Assembly: GCF_003611275.1 (NCBI RefSeq)
Contig: NZ_CP020694.1
Span: 1,488,001-1,552,000 of the forward strand
Reading direction: 5' to 3'
Length of the DNA: 64,000 nt
Source: Sulfitobacter sp. D7
GTDB lineage: Bacteria > Pseudomonadota > Alphaproteobacteria > Rhodobacterales > Rhodobacteraceae
The notes under the pieces were generated by a model that was given only the letters and a program-made list of their open reading frames with translations, searched no databases and had not been told where the DNA came from. Positions within the stretch are counted from its first letter, which is position 1. Each line of letters opens with the position of its first letter. The position numbers were made by a program, and so were the translations under genes. This document shows, in pieces, positions 44,795 to 54,864 of this stretch.

Positions 44795-45252
44795 GCGACG
44801 TGGCCAAGGATCGCGTGCGCCTCTGGCTGCGGCTGCTGAAAGTCGTGCGGGGGTTGGAGCAAGAGTTACGCGATACGCTGCGGCGTGAGCATAACACGAC
44901 GCTGCCGCGGTTCGACGTAATGTCGGCCCTCTCGCGCCATCCCGAAGGGCTGAAGATGAGCCAGCTTTCGGGCGTGCTGCGCGTGTCCAACGGCAATGTC
45001 ACCGGCATCGCCGATCGTCTGAGCGAGGAGGGGCTGGTCGAACGCATCCCGGTCCCCGGCGACCGCCGCGCGATGATGCTGCGCTTGACCCCCGCGGGCA
45101 CGGCGCAATTCGCCCGCCAAGCGCAGGCGCATGAAGACTGGATCAACGAAAAACTGCGCGGAATCTCCTCCGAGGAAGCCCGCGCCATGGCGGCCCGCTT
45201 GCAGGCTTTCGCCGCCCAAACGGAAGAAAAGGAAAAAGCCAATGCGCAGTGA
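44791..45252 (+). CDS. MarR-family regulator within the anthraniloyl-CoA cluster
   Basis: 153 residues. N-terminal dimerisation helices ([19 protein letters not shown]), winged helix-turn-helix [20 protein letters not shown] at about 66-85, wing [17 protein letters not shown]. Related regulators of benzoate- and hydroxycinnamate-CoA pathways are released by an aryl-CoA thioester, which would fit anthraniloyl-CoA here. Coupled to both neighbours by overlaps (4 and 11 nt). Confidence 0.88.
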   Translation: MSDVAKDRVRLWLRLLKVVRGLEQELRDTLRREHNTTLPRFDVMSALSRHPEGLKMSQLSGVLRVSNGNVTGIADRLSEEGLVERIPVPGDRRAMMLRLTPAGTAQFARQAQAHEDWINEKLRGISSEEARAMAARLQAFAAQTEEKEKANAQ

Positions 45253-46042
45253 TGTGACGCATTTCCAATGTGAAATCAAAGACCGGATCGCCACCGTGCG
45301 GCTTGACCGGCCTGACCGCAAGAACCCGCTGACCTTCGACAGCTACGCCGAGCTGCGCGACTGGTTCCGCGATCTGGTCTATGCCGATGATGTCGATGTG
45401 GTGATCTTCGGCTCCAATGGCGGTAACTTTAGCTCTGGCGGAGATGTGCATGATATCATTGGTCCGTTGACCCGCATGAACATGAAGGAACTGCTGCGTT
45501 TCACCCGTATGACCGGCGATTTGGTCAAGGCCATCGTGAACTGTGGCAAGCCGGTCATTGCCGCCGTCGATGGTGTCTGCGTGGGCGCGGGCGCGATCAT
45601 CGCCATGGCCTCGGACCTGCGGCTGGCAACGGCAGAGGCCAAGACCGCCTTTTTGTTCACCCGCGTGGGCCTTGCGGGCTGCGACATGGGCGCCTGCGCG
45701 ATCCTGCCGCGCATCATCGGCCAGACACGGGCGGCCGAACTGCTCTACACCGGGCGCGCCATGTCTGCCGAAGAAGGGGAACGCTGGGGTTTCTACAACC
45801 GGCTGGTGACAGGTGAGACGCTGGAAGATGAGGCGCTTAAACTGGCGCAGAAAATCCAAGCCGGCCCGAATTTCGCGCATATGATGACCAAGACGATGCT
45901 GGCCCAAGAATGGGCGATGTCCATCGAACAAGCGATCGAAGCCGAGGCGCAAGCACAGGCGATCTGCATGCAAACGGGCGATTTTGAACGCGCCTACAAC
46001 GCTTTCGTCGCCAAGGAACGCCCGGTCTTCGAAGGGGACTGA
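45242..46042 (+). CDS. Enoyl-CoA hydratase/isomerase-family protein
   Basis: 266 residues, crotonase fold. [19 protein letters not shown] is the N-terminal family block; the oxyanion-hole regions are [12 protein letters not shown] and [39 protein letters not shown] gives the active-site area. It likely acts on the alicyclic CoA ester made by the monooxygenase/reductase, hydrating or opening the ring, by analogy to related clusters. The ATG at 45242 lies 11 nt inside the MarR gene. Confidence 0.88.
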   Translation: MRSDVTHFQCEIKDRIATVRLDRPDRKNPLTFDSYAELRDWFRDLVYADDVDVVIFGSNGGNFSSGGDVHDIIGPLTRMNMKELLRFTRMTGDLVKAIVNCGKPVIAAVDGVCVGAGAIIAMASDLRLATAEAKTAFLFTRVGLAGCDMGACAILPRIIGQTRAAELLYTGRAMSAEEGERWGFYNRLVTGETLEDEALKLAQKIQAGPNFAHMMTKTMLAQEWAMSIEQAIEAEAQAQAICMQTGDFERAYNAFVAKERPVFEGD

Positions 46043-46085
46043 GATACGAATAGCCAAAAGATAAACACGCGGGGAGGCGTAAACC

Positions 46086-47237
46086 ATGGCTGACAAGAGT
46101 TTTCTCGACTGGCCCTTTTTTGAGCCGCGGCACAAGGAGTTGGCGCTGGCTCTGGACGAGTGGGCGGCACGCGAGTTGAAGAACGTGGATCACGGCGACA
46201 CCGATGGGGCCTGCCGCGATCTGGTGACGATGATGGGCCAAGACGGCTGGCTGCGCCACAGCGGCGCGGAGGGGGACGAGGTGCTTGATGTGCGCAGCCT
46301 TTGCCTGATCCGCGAAACGCTGGCGCGCCATGACGGGTTGGCGGATTTTGCCTTTGCTATGCAAGGGCTTGGCACCGGCGCGATCTCGCTTTTCGGGAGT
46401 GATGAGCAAAAGGCCGAATGGCTCCCCAAGACCCGTTCGGGACAGGCGATTTCGGCCTTTGCCCTAACCGAGCCGCAGTCCGGCTCAGACGTGGCAAACT
46501 CCACCATGACGGCCACGCCAGATGGCAATGGCTATGTGCTCGACGGGCGCAAGACGTGGATTTCCAACGGCGGCATCGCGGATGTCTACACCGTCTTCGC
46601 CCGCACCGGAGAGGCACCGGGCGCCAAGGGGTTGTCGGCCTTCATCGTGCCCGCCGACACACCGGGGCTTAGGGTCGAGGAACGGCTAGAGGTTATGGCG
46701 CCGCATCCACTGGCCACCTTGCATTTCGATGGCGTGAAACTACCCGGCTCGGCGCTTCTGGGTGAGGCGGGGCGCGGCTTTGCCATTGCCATGTCGGTGC
46801 TGGATGTCTTCCGCTCCACCGTCGCCGCCGCCGCCCTCGGCTTTGCCCGCCGTGCGCTGGACGAGGCGCTTTTGCGCGTCACCAGCCGTCAGGTACAGGG
46901 CGCGCCGCTGAGCGAATTGCAACTGGTGCAGGGCCATATCGCGGACATGGCGCTTGACGTCGATGCCGCCGCTTTGCTGGTTTACCGCGCCGCTTGGACC
47001 AAAGACAGCGGCGCGCCGCGCGTCACCCGCGAGGCGGCGATGGCCAAGCTTTTCGCCACGGATCAGGCGCAAAAGGTGATCGATAAGGCCGTTCAATTGC
47101 ACGGTGGCGACGGCGTGCGCAATGGCGAGGCAGTGGAGCGACTTTACCGCGAAATCAGGGCCTTGCGCATTTACGAGGGCGCGTCGGACGTGCAACGTAT
47201 TGTCATCGCCCGCCAGACTTTGGGAGCCATGTCATGA
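46086..47237 (+). CDS. Acyl-CoA dehydrogenase
   Basis: 383 residues. FAD motif [19 protein letters not shown] with the following [16 protein letters not shown], and the C-terminal [20 protein letters not shown] are standard for the family. The usual catalytic Glu position falls in the late YEGASD region, typical of the short/isovaleryl group. GGGGAGG precedes the ATG. Co-transcribed with the ligase (ATGA overlap), so a beta-oxidation step on the dearomatised ring product is expected. Confidence 0.92.
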   Translation: MADKSFLDWPFFEPRHKELALALDEWAARELKNVDHGDTDGACRDLVTMMGQDGWLRHSGAEGDEVLDVRSLCLIRETLARHDGLADFAFAMQGLGTGAISLFGSDEQKAEWLPKTRSGQAISAFALTEPQSGSDVANSTMTATPDGNGYVLDGRKTWISNGGIADVYTVFARTGEAPGAKGLSAFIVPADTPGLRVEERLEVMAPHPLATLHFDGVKLPGSALLGEAGRGFAIAMSVLDVFRSTVAAAALGFARRALDEALLRVTSRQVQGAPLSELQLVQGHIADMALDVDAAALLVYRAAWTKDSGAPRVTREAAMAKLFATDQAQKVIDKAVQLHGGDGVRNGEAVERLYREIRALRIYEGASDVQRIVIARQTLGAMS

Positions 47238-48856
47238 AGCTGCACCCGACCGGACATGAAGACACCTTCGCCCGTGAAAACCTGCCGCCCTTCGACCAGT
47301 GGCCGGACTTGCTGTTGGACCGCTTCGACTATCCCGATCGCCTGAACGTCGGCGTCGAACTCACTGACAAGATGGTGGAAAAAGGGTTTGGCGACCACAC
47401 CGCACTGATCGGCAACGGGCGGCGTCGAACCTATAAGGAACTGGCTGACTGGACCAACCGTCTGGCTTCCGCGCTGGTCGAGGATTTGGGGGTGAAACCC
47501 GGCAACCGGGTGTTGATCCGCTCGGCCAACAATCCCGCGATGGTGGCCTGCTGGTTGGCGGCGACCAAGGCGGGGGCGGTTGTGGTCAACACCATGCCGA
47601 TGCTGCGCGCGGGCGAGCTTGCGGCCATCGTCGACAAGGCCGAGATCACCCACGCGCTCTGCGACACGCGGTTAATGGATGAGATGACGGCCTGCGCCAA
47701 AACCTCCAAATTCCTCAAAATGGTCGCGGGTTTTGACGGCACCAGCAACCACGACGCCGAGTTGGACCGTCTCGCGCTGGAAAAACCGGTGCAGTTCGAG
47801 CCGGTGGACACCGCGCAGGACGATGTGGCGCTGCTTGGATTTACTTCAGGAACGACGGGTAACCCTAAGGCAACAATGCATTTTCATCGGGATCTTCTAA
47901 TCATCGCAGATGGCTATGCGCGCGAAGTGCTGAACGTCACGCCAAGGGATGTTTTCGTCGGCTCGCCGCCCTTGGCCTTTACCTTTGGCCTTGGTGGCCT
48001 CGCGGTTTTCCCGCTGCGCTTCGGGGCCGCCGCGACGCTTTTGGAGACCGCCAGCCCGCCCAACATGATCGAGATCATCGAGAAGTACAAAGCCACCGTC
48101 TGTTTCACCGCGCCGACCGCCTATCGCGCGATGTTGCAGGCGATGGATGAAGGTGCGGACCTCAGCAGCCTGCGTGCCGCCGTTTCCGCCGGAGAGACGC
48201 TGCCTGCACCGGTTTATCACGAGTGGCAGGAAAAGACCGGTAAACCCATGCTTGACGGCATCGGCGCAACGGAAATGCTCCATATCTTCATCTCGAACCG
48301 CTTCGACGACCACCGCGCCGCTTGCACCGGCAAGCCCGTCACGGGCTATGAGGCGCGGGTGATTGACGCCGACGGAAACGAGGTGCCGCGCGGCGAGGTA
48401 GGCCGTCTGGCCGTGCGGGGTCCAATCGGCTGCCGCTATTTGGGCGACAAGCGGCAGGCGGATTATGTCAAGGACGGGTGGAACATCACCGGCGACAGTT
48501 TCACCATGGACGAGGATGGCTATCTGCATTTCGCCGCCCGCAACGACGATATGATCATCAGTTCTGGCTACAATATCGCCGGGCCGGAGGTCGAGGCGGC
48601 GCTGTTGAGCCATCCTTGTGTCAGCGAATGTGGGGTGGTGGCCGCCGCGGATGACGCGCGCGGCTCTATCGTGCAGGCGCATGTGGTTCTGGTTGACGGA
48701 ACGCCCGAAGACGCCAATACTATCAAGCTATTGCAGGATCATGTTAAAGCGACCATCGCGCCCTATAAATACCCGCGCGACATTCGTTTCATCAAAGAAC
48801 TGCCCAAAACCGCGACCGGCAAGATCCAGCGTTTCGCGCTGAGAGAGGATACATGA
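47234..48856 (+). CDS. 2-aminobenzoate-CoA ligase (benzoate-CoA ligase family)
   Basis: 540 residues, ANL ligase. P-loop [19 protein letters not shown], the A5 block [14 protein letters not shown], hinge region [19 protein letters not shown] and catalytic-lysine motif [11 protein letters not shown]. The segment [20 protein letters not shown] is typical of benzoate- and 2-aminobenzoate-CoA ligases. Placed between the acyl-CoA dehydrogenase and kynA with 4-nt overlaps, so anthranilate from kynureninase is its natural substrate. Confidence 0.9.
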   Translation: MKLHPTGHEDTFARENLPPFDQWPDLLLDRFDYPDRLNVGVELTDKMVEKGFGDHTALIGNGRRRTYKELADWTNRLASALVEDLGVKPGNRVLIRSANNPAMVACWLAATKAGAVVVNTMPMLRAGELAAIVDKAEITHALCDTRLMDEMTACAKTSKFLKMVAGFDGTSNHDAELDRLALEKPVQFEPVDTAQDDVALLGFTSGTTGNPKATMHFHRDLLIIADGYAREVLNVTPRDVFVGSPPLAFTFGLGGLAVFPLRFGAAATLLETASPPNMIEIIEKYKATVCFTAPTAYRAMLQAMDEGADLSSLRAAVSAGETLPAPVYHEWQEKTGKPMLDGIGATEMLHIFISNRFDDHRAACTGKPVTGYEARVIDADGNEVPRGEVGRLAVRGPIGCRYLGDKRQADYVKDGWNITGDSFTMDEDGYLHFAARNDDMIISSGYNIAGPEVEAALLSHPCVSECGVVAAADDARGSIVQAHVVLVDGTPEDANTIKLLQDHVKATIAPYKYPRDIRFIKELPKTATGKIQRFALREDT

Positions 48857-49680
48857 GCAGTTTCGACGAAGCCTCCAAAGGCGCCAAGATGAATTTCGCC
48901 AAGGACAAGTCCTATGGCGATTACCTTGGGCTGGACCAAATCCTGACCACCGAGAACCCGCTCGACATGGCGCATGACGGGCTGCTTTTTATCATCCAGC
49001 ACCAGACTTCGGAGCTATGGATGAAGCTGGCGATCCATGAGTTGACCGCCTGCCGAAAGGCGCTTCAGGCAGGGGAATTGCGCCAGAGTTTCAAGATGTT
49101 GACCCGTGTGGCACGGATTTTCGAGCAGCTTAATTCGGCTTGGGACGTGTTGCGGACCATGACGCCGAGCGAATATACCCAGTTCCGTCCGCACCTTGGT
49201 GCCTCTTCTGGGTTTCAGTCCTACCAGTACCGTCTGATCGAATACCTGCTGGGCAACCGGATCGCGGCGCTGACCAAACTGCATGAACACACGCCCGAAC
49301 CCCATGCGGCGCTGGTGGCGGAAATGCAGCAGCCGAGCCTCTATCAGGTGGCGATTGATCTGCTTTGCACGCGGCTGGGGGAGCCGTCGCTTGCCGGCAG
49401 CCCCGAGCCGCAAGCTTGGCAGCCGAAGGCCGAGGTTCAAGCCCTGTGGAAACAGGTTTATGAAGACCCGACAACCCATTGGGAACTTTACGAATTGGCG
49501 GAAAAGCTGGTCGATCTCGAAGACTACTTCCGGCGTTGGCGGTTCAACCACGTGACCACCGTGGAACGTATCATTGGTTTCAAGCGCGGCACCGGGGGCA
49601 CCGCTGGGGTGACCTATCTGCGCAAAATGCTTGAGGTGGAGCTTTTCCCTGAGCTTTGGCATGTGAGAGGAGCACTGTAA
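48853..49680 (+). CDS. kynA: Tryptophan 2,3-dioxygenase KynA
   Basis: 275 residues, haem enzyme opening the indole ring of L-tryptophan to N-formylkynurenine. Family blocks: YLGLDQILTTENPL, HDGLLFIIQHQTSELWMKLA, SSGFQSYQYRLIEYLLGNR, and the C-terminal FKRGTGGTAGVTYLRKMLE. First dedicated step of the pathway that feeds the upstream ligase. Overlaps the ligase by ATGA and abuts kynU directly. Confidence 0.96.
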   Translation: MSSFDEASKGAKMNFAKDKSYGDYLGLDQILTTENPLDMAHDGLLFIIQHQTSELWMKLAIHELTACRKALQAGELRQSFKMLTRVARIFEQLNSAWDVLRTMTPSEYTQFRPHLGASSGFQSYQYRLIEYLLGNRIAALTKLHEHTPEPHAALVAEMQQPSLYQVAIDLLCTRLGEPSLAGSPEPQAWQPKAEVQALWKQVYEDPTTHWELYELAEKLVDLEDYFRRWRFNHVTTVERIIGFKRGTGGTAGVTYLRKMLEVELFPELWHVRGAL

Positions 49681-50868
49681 GTGTCTGTTTTGAAAAAAGA
49701 TCAGTTCATCCTACCGGAGGGCGTCATCTACCTCGACGGCAATTCGCTGGGGCCATTGCCCAAGGCCGCCGCCGCGCGGGTGCAGGAAATGATCACTGCG
49801 GAATGGGGGGAGATGTTGATCCGAGGCTGGAACCAAGCCGGTTGGATGGAACAGCCCGCCCGCGTTGGCAATATGGTTGCCGGGATCGTTGGTGCGCCAG
49901 AAGGCTCGGTCGTGATGGGCGACACCCTGTCGATCAAGGTTTTTCAGGCGCTGGCCTCGGCGCTGAAGCTGCGCCCGAACCGCAAGGTGATCCTGTCGGA
50001 CAGCGGCAACTTCCCGTCGGACCTCTACATGGCCGAGGGGCTGGTGGGGCTTTTGGAGCAGGGCTATGAGCTGCGCACCGTGGCGCCAGAAGAGGTGACG
50101 GGGGCCATCGGCGAGGACATCGCCGCGGTGATGCTGACCGAGGTCGACTACCGCACTGGCCGCAAGCACGACATGAAGGCGATCACCGAATTGGCCCATG
50201 CCAATGGCGCGGTGATGATCTGGGATCTGGCCCATTCAGCGGGTGCGCTGCCGGTGGACCTTGCGGGCAGCAACTGCGAGTTCGCGGTGGGCTGTACCTA
50301 CAAGTATCTCAACGGCGGGCCGGGTGCGCCGGGCTTCATCTACGTCCGCGCCGATCTGACCGACCACGTGCAACCTGCGCTGGCCGGTTGGCTGGGGCAC
50401 CGCCAGCCATTCGCTTTTGAGCAGAGCTACCAGCCCGGACAGGGGATCGAGCGGATGCGCGTCGGCACCCCGCCGGTGATCCAGTTGACCGCGCTTGAAG
50501 TGGCGATGGAGCTTTGGGCGGATGTGGACATGCAAGAACTGCGCGCGGCCTCTATCGCGCTGCAAGAGCAGTTTATCAAAGAGATCGAGCGCGACGTGCC
50601 GCAGCTGACCCTGGCCAGCCCGCGCAACAGCGCCGAGCGGGGCAGTCAGGTGTCGTTCCGCTTTGACGAAGGCTATGCCGCGATGCAGGCCGTGATCGAC
50701 CGCGGCGTGATCGGCGATTTCCGCGCGCCTGACATCATGCGTTTTGGCTTCACGCCGCTTTATATCGACGCCGAAGATGTCTCCAAAGCGGTCGCGATTA
50801 TCCGCGATGTGATGGAGAACCGTCTCTGGGATAACGAAAAATACAAGACCCGCGCGCGGGTGACCTGA
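49681..50868 (+). CDS. kynU: Kynureninase KynU
   Basis: 395 residues, PLP enzyme cleaving kynurenine to anthranilate and alanine. The PLP lysine is in CTYKYLNGGPGAPGF; IYLDGNSLGPLP and MIRGWN-like LIRGWNQAGW are N-terminal family blocks; WDLAHSAGALPVDL binds the cofactor. GTG start at 49681, immediately after the kynA stop, with GAGAGGAG upstream. The step between KynA and KynU (formamidase, KynB) has no gene here. Confidence 0.96.
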   Translation: MSVLKKDQFILPEGVIYLDGNSLGPLPKAAAARVQEMITAEWGEMLIRGWNQAGWMEQPARVGNMVAGIVGAPEGSVVMGDTLSIKVFQALASALKLRPNRKVILSDSGNFPSDLYMAEGLVGLLEQGYELRTVAPEEVTGAIGEDIAAVMLTEVDYRTGRKHDMKAITELAHANGAVMIWDLAHSAGALPVDLAGSNCEFAVGCTYKYLNGGPGAPGFIYVRADLTDHVQPALAGWLGHRQPFAFEQSYQPGQGIERMRVGTPPVIQLTALEVAMELWADVDMQELRAASIALQEQFIKEIERDVPQLTLASPRNSAERGSQVSFRFDEGYAAMQAVIDRGVIGDFRAPDIMRFGFTPLYIDAEDVSKAVAIIRDVMENRLWDNEKYKTRARVT

Positions 50869-50955
50869 CAGCATCAGGCGCAGGCGCTAAGCTGGCAAGA
50901 CGACCCAATTGAACGGGCCCGGTAAAGAGGCCCAAACCAACCAAGGGAGACTGAA

Positions 50956-52101
50956 ATGAAGATGAAATCACTTGTGATGGCGGCCTCGGTCGCGGCACTG
51001 GCGGCAGGCGGCGCATGGGCCGAAGAGGGAAAGGTGAAGGTCGGCATGATCACCACCCTCTCGGGCGGCGGCGCGGGCCTTGGCATCGACGTGCGCGATG
51101 GCTTTATGCTGGCCACAAAGATGGCCGGGAACGAGAACCTAGAGGTCGTGGTCGAAGACGACCAGCGCAAGCCCGAGATTGCAGTGCAACTGGCCGACAA
51201 GATGATCCAGTCCGAGAAGGTCGACGTGATGACCGGCATCATCTGGTCCAACCTCGCCATGGCCGTGGTGCCCGCGGCGACCGCGCAGGGCAAATTCTAC
51301 CTCTCACCCAACGCGGGCCCTTCGGCGCTGGCGGGCAAGGGTTGCAACCCGCTTTACTTCAACGTGGCATGGCAGAACGACAACCTGCACGAAGCGGCGG
51401 GCGCTTATGCCAATGACACGGGCTATGAAAACACATTTATGCTGGCGCCGAACTATCCTGCGGGCAAGGACGCGCTGACGGGCTACAAACGGACCTATGA
51501 TGGCGCAGCGGCGGGCGAGGTCTATACTGATCTGGGTCAAACCGACTATGCCGCCGAGATCGCGCAGATCCGTGCCTCGGGCGCTGACAGCGTGTTCTTC
51601 TTCTTGCCCGGCGGAATGGGGATTTCCTTCCTCAAGCAATATGCCAACTCGGGCGTGGATCTGCCTGTTGTCGGCCCGGCCTTCAGCTTTGACCAAGGCA
51701 TCTTGCAGGCCGTGGGGGAGGCCGCTCTTGGGATCAAGAACACCAGCCAATGGAACAAAGATCTCGATAACGAAGCCAACAAGACCTTCGTCGAAGCCTT
51801 TCAAGAAGAGTACGACCGTCTGCCGTCGCTCTACGCCAGCCAGGGCTATGACACCGCGAACCTGCTGCTAAGCGCGATGGAGAAGGCGGATGTGTCGGAT
51901 GCCGAAGCCTTTGGCGCGGCGCTGAAAGAGGCTGATTTCGACAGCGTGCGGGGCAAATTCTCGTTTGGTAACAACAACCACCCGATCCAAGACTACTACG
52001 TGCGCGAAGTGGTCAAAGAGGGTGATGTCTATACCAACAAGCTGATCGGCCCCTCGTTGACCGATCACGCGGATGCCTACGCGGCTGACTGCAAAATGTA
52101 A
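50956..52101 (+). CDS. LIV-type ABC transporter substrate-binding protein
   Basis: 381 residues, signal peptide 1-22 (SVAALAAGGAWA). Periplasmic-binding protein of the Leu/Ile/Val-type (type I) fold: VKVGMITTLSGGGAGLGID, VEDDQRKPEIAVQLADKM, FLPGGMGISFLKQYANSG. Related receptors next to aromatic CoA clusters bind aromatic acids. Here anthranilate, kynurenine or tryptophan are candidates; inferred from context. GGGAG precedes the ATG. Confidence 0.9.
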   Translation: MKMKSLVMAASVAALAAGGAWAEEGKVKVGMITTLSGGGAGLGIDVRDGFMLATKMAGNENLEVVVEDDQRKPEIAVQLADKMIQSEKVDVMTGIIWSNLAMAVVPAATAQGKFYLSPNAGPSALAGKGCNPLYFNVAWQNDNLHEAAGAYANDTGYENTFMLAPNYPAGKDALTGYKRTYDGAAAGEVYTDLGQTDYAAEIAQIRASGADSVFFFLPGGMGISFLKQYANSGVDLPVVGPAFSFDQGILQAVGEAALGIKNTSQWNKDLDNEANKTFVEAFQEEYDRLPSLYASQGYDTANLLLSAMEKADVSDAEAFGAALKEADFDSVRGKFSFGNNNHPIQDYYVREVVKEGDVYTNKLIGPSLTDHADAYAADCKM

Positions 52102-52109
52102 TCCCGCGC

Positions 52110-52141
52110 GGCCCCGGGCGCCGAATTGGCGCGCCGGGGCC
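52110..52141 (+). terminator. Hairpin between receptor and permease genes
   Basis: GGCCCCGG-G-CGCC and GGCG-CG-CCGGGGCC form a 12-13 bp stem with one bulge around GAATT, 8 nt after the receptor stop. No T tract. Probably an attenuator that favours receptor over permease synthesis. Confidence 0.5.
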
Positions 52142-52199
52142 GACGTATCAACGCTTTCACGCCGGTCCTCGCGTCCGGCGCGCCGGGAGGCTTTGCCAA

Positions 52200-53117
52200 A
52201 TGTCACTCATCCTGCTGATTGAACAGGTGCTGAACGGAGTCCAATCCGGGGTCATGCTGTTTTTGATGGCCGCGGGGCTCACGCTGATCTTCGGGGTCAT
52301 GGGGCTCATTAACCTTGCCCATGGTTCGCTCTACATGGTCGGTGCCTTTGCCGCCGCGGCGGTTGCGGCGGCGACGGGGTCGTTTCTCTTGGCGCTGGTG
52401 GCGGCCTTGGCCGCGGCGGCGCTGGCGGGCTGCTTGATCGAGATGACGGTGATCCGCAGGCTCTATGACCGCGACCACCTCGACCAAGTGCTGGCGACCT
52501 TTGCGCTGATCCTGATTTTCTCAGAAGGCACACGGTTTCTCTTTGGCTCCTTCCCGCTGTTTCTCGACATTCCGGCGGCCCTGTCCGGCCCGGTGACCCT
52601 GCCGGGGGGCATCCAGTATCCGCTCTACCGGCTCGTGATCATCGGCGTCGGTCTGGTAATTGCTGCAGGTCTGTTCCTGCTGATCGCCCGCACGCGCATC
52701 GGCATCCAGATCCGCGCAGGTGAGGCTGACCGCGAAATGATCGGGGCGCTTGGCGTCGATATCGCCAAACTCTACACGCTGATCTTCGCCCTTGGGGCCG
52801 CCCTTGCGGGTCTCGCCGGTGCGCTGGTGGGCGCGATCCAGTCGGTGCAGGTGGGCATGGGGGAGCCGGTGCTGATCCTTGCCTTTGTGGTGATCGTTAT
52901 CGGCGGCATCGGCTCAATCAAGGGCGCGCTGATCGGGGCGCTACTGGTGGGGATGACGGACACGCTGGGATCGGTCCTGCTGCCGCTCTTTTTTGCGAAT
53001 TTCATGGAGGCCTCGGCGGCCACGTCCGTCGGCTCCTCGCTCGCCTCCATGTCGATTTACATTCTGATGGCGGGGGTCTTGCTGTTCAAACCCACCGGCC
53101 TCTTTGGGGAGGCCTGA
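52200..53117 (+). CDS. LIV-type ABC transporter permease 1 (LivH-like)
   Basis: 305 residues, about eight membrane helices. Family blocks GVMGLINLAHGSLYMVGAF near the N-terminus, IQIRAGEADREMIGALGVDI (cytoplasmic coupling loop) and VVIVIGGIGSIKGALIGALL. Followed 3 nt later by the second permease. Confidence 0.93.
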   Translation: MSLILLIEQVLNGVQSGVMLFLMAAGLTLIFGVMGLINLAHGSLYMVGAFAAAAVAAATGSFLLALVAALAAAALAGCLIEMTVIRRLYDRDHLDQVLATFALILIFSEGTRFLFGSFPLFLDIPAALSGPVTLPGGIQYPLYRLVIIGVGLVIAAGLFLLIARTRIGIQIRAGEADREMIGALGVDIAKLYTLIFALGAALAGLAGALVGAIQSVQVGMGEPVLILAFVVIVIGGIGSIKGALIGALLVGMTDTLGSVLLPLFFANFMEASAATSVGSSLASMSIYILMAGVLLFKPTGLFGEA

Positions 53118-53120
53118 GCC

Positions 53121-54104
53121 ATGATGCGCGAAAAACTCGTAAACCTCTTTCTCTTCCTGCTGCTGCCGGTGACGGCGCTGGCGGCTTTCGCGTTGGACGA
53201 GCCATTCATCATCACGCTGGCCACCAAGGCGGCGATCCTCGCCCTTGCGGGCGTGGGGCTGAACATCGCGCTCGGCCTCGGCGGGCTGGTGAGCTTTGGT
53301 CATGCAGCATTCTTTGGGATCGGCGGCTATGCCATGGGCATTCTCGCCGCCCATGCGCAGAGCTACACACCGATCATGGAGAGCCCATTTCTGATCGAAG
53401 GCACCAAGTCGATGCCGGTGATCTGGCTGGTGGCGATTGCGGTCTCTGGCCTTGCTGCGCTGCTGATCGGGGCGCTGTCTTTGCGCACCTCGGGCGTCTA
53501 TTTCATCATGGTCACGCTCGCCTTCGGGCAAATGCTGTTCTACTTTTCGATCTCATGGCCCGCCTATGGCGGCGAGGACGGGCTGTCGATCTATGTGCGC
53601 AACGGCTTTCCGGGGCTGAACACGCTTGATCCGCTGATTTTCTTTGCCATCGCCTTTGCGGTGCTGGCGCTGGTGCTGCTGTTTGCAGGGCGTCTGGCGC
53701 GGGCTCCTTTCGGCCTTGCGCTGTCGGCGGCGCGGCAGAACGCCGAGCGGGTCGAAGCCGTGGGCCTCGCGCCCTTCTGGCTGCGGCTGGTGGCCTTTGT
53801 CATCTCGGGAGCGGTGACGGGGCTGGCGGGCGCGCTTTTTGCCGATCTCAACCGTTTCGTCAGCCCGACGATGTTCTCGTGGCAGACCTCTGGTGAGATC
53901 ATGATCTTCGTGATCCTTGGCGGGGTTGGGCGGCTCTTTGGCCCGGTGGCCGGGGCGGCGCTGTTCATCTTGCTTGAGCATGTCTTGGGCGGGCTGTCGG
54001 AGTTCTGGCACATCTATCTGGGGCTGTTGCTGTTGCTGGTGGTGCTCTTTGCGCGCGGCGGCATGATCGGCCTCGTTGCCGGACGGGAGGTGGCCCATGA
54101 CTGA
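53121..54104 (+). CDS. LIV-type ABC transporter permease 2 (LivM-like)
   Basis: 327 residues, about nine helices. LNIALGLGGLVSFGHAAFFG and FVILGGVGRLFGPVAGAALF are LivM blocks; the coupling loop is SAARQNAERVEAVGLAPFW. Overlaps the ATPase gene by 8 nt. Confidence 0.93.
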   Translation: MMREKLVNLFLFLLLPVTALAAFALDEPFIITLATKAAILALAGVGLNIALGLGGLVSFGHAAFFGIGGYAMGILAAHAQSYTPIMESPFLIEGTKSMPVIWLVAIAVSGLAALLIGALSLRTSGVYFIMVTLAFGQMLFYFSISWPAYGGEDGLSIYVRNGFPGLNTLDPLIFFAIAFAVLALVLLFAGRLARAPFGLALSAARQNAERVEAVGLAPFWLRLVAFVISGAVTGLAGALFADLNRFVSPTMFSWQTSGEIMIFVILGGVGRLFGPVAGAALFILLEHVLGGLSEFWHIYLGLLLLLVVLFARGGMIGLVAGREVAHD

Positions 54105-54864
54105 AGGGATGACGGATGTGCTGTTGGACGTGCGCAACCTGCACAAGAGCTTTGGCGCGTTGAAGGCGACTGATGATGTCTCCCTCACCCTGCGGACGGG
54201 CGAAATCCACGCGCTTATCGGCCCCAACGGGGCGGGCAAGTCGACGCTGATCAAGCAGATTGCGGGCGGGCTGCGCTCGGACAGCGGGTCGGTCCATTTT
54301 GCCGGGCAGGACGTGACACCGATGACCACCGTGCAGCGGGCGCGGGCGGGGCTGGGGCGAACGTTCCAGATTTCGTCGCTGGCGATGGAATACACGGTGC
54401 TGCAAAACGCGGTGCTAGGCGCGCTTGGCCAATCGGGCCGGGTGATGCGCTTTTTCGCGCCGGTGATGCGGCAGCAGAAGTTGCGGGAAGAGGCGATGCG
54501 CGCCTTGGAGTTGGTAGGGCTCGCGGATCACGCGGCCAAGCGCACCGCGGACCTGTCGCATGGGCAACGTCGCCAGCTTGAGGTCGCCGTGGCGCTGACC
54601 CTACGGCCCAAGGTGTTTCTGATGGATGAACCGATGGCGGGGCTCGGGGCCAGCGGCTCTAAGGAGATGACAGGCTTTCTCGACGGGCTGCGCCGCGAGG
54701 CGCCGATCCTGCTGGTGGAACATGACATGGACGCGGTTTTCGCACTGGCGGACCGCATTTCGGTGCTGGTCTATGGCCAGATCATCGCCAGCGGCACGGC
54801 GGCCGAGATCAAGGCCGATCCGCAGGTCCGGGTGGCCTATCTGGGCGAGGAGGACGCAGCATGA
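54097..54864 (+). CDS. LIV-type ABC transporter ATPase 1 (LivG-like)
   Basis: 255 residues. Walker A GPNGAGKST, signature LSHGQRRQLEVAVAL (LSHGQ in place of LSGGQ), Walker B VFLMDEPMAGLG, switch His in LLVEHDMDAVF. The ATG at 54097 has GGGAGG seven bases upstream; ATG at 54109 is a less likely alternative. Confidence 0.93.
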   Translation: MTEGMTDVLLDVRNLHKSFGALKATDDVSLTLRTGEIHALIGPNGAGKSTLIKQIAGGLRSDSGSVHFAGQDVTPMTTVQRARAGLGRTFQISSLAMEYTVLQNAVLGALGQSGRVMRFFAPVMRQQKLREEAMRALELVGLADHAAKRTADLSHGQRRQLEVAVALTLRPKVFLMDEPMAGLGASGSKEMTGFLDGLRREAPILLVEHDMDAVFALADRISVLVYGQIIASGTAAEIKADPQVRVAYLGEEDAA

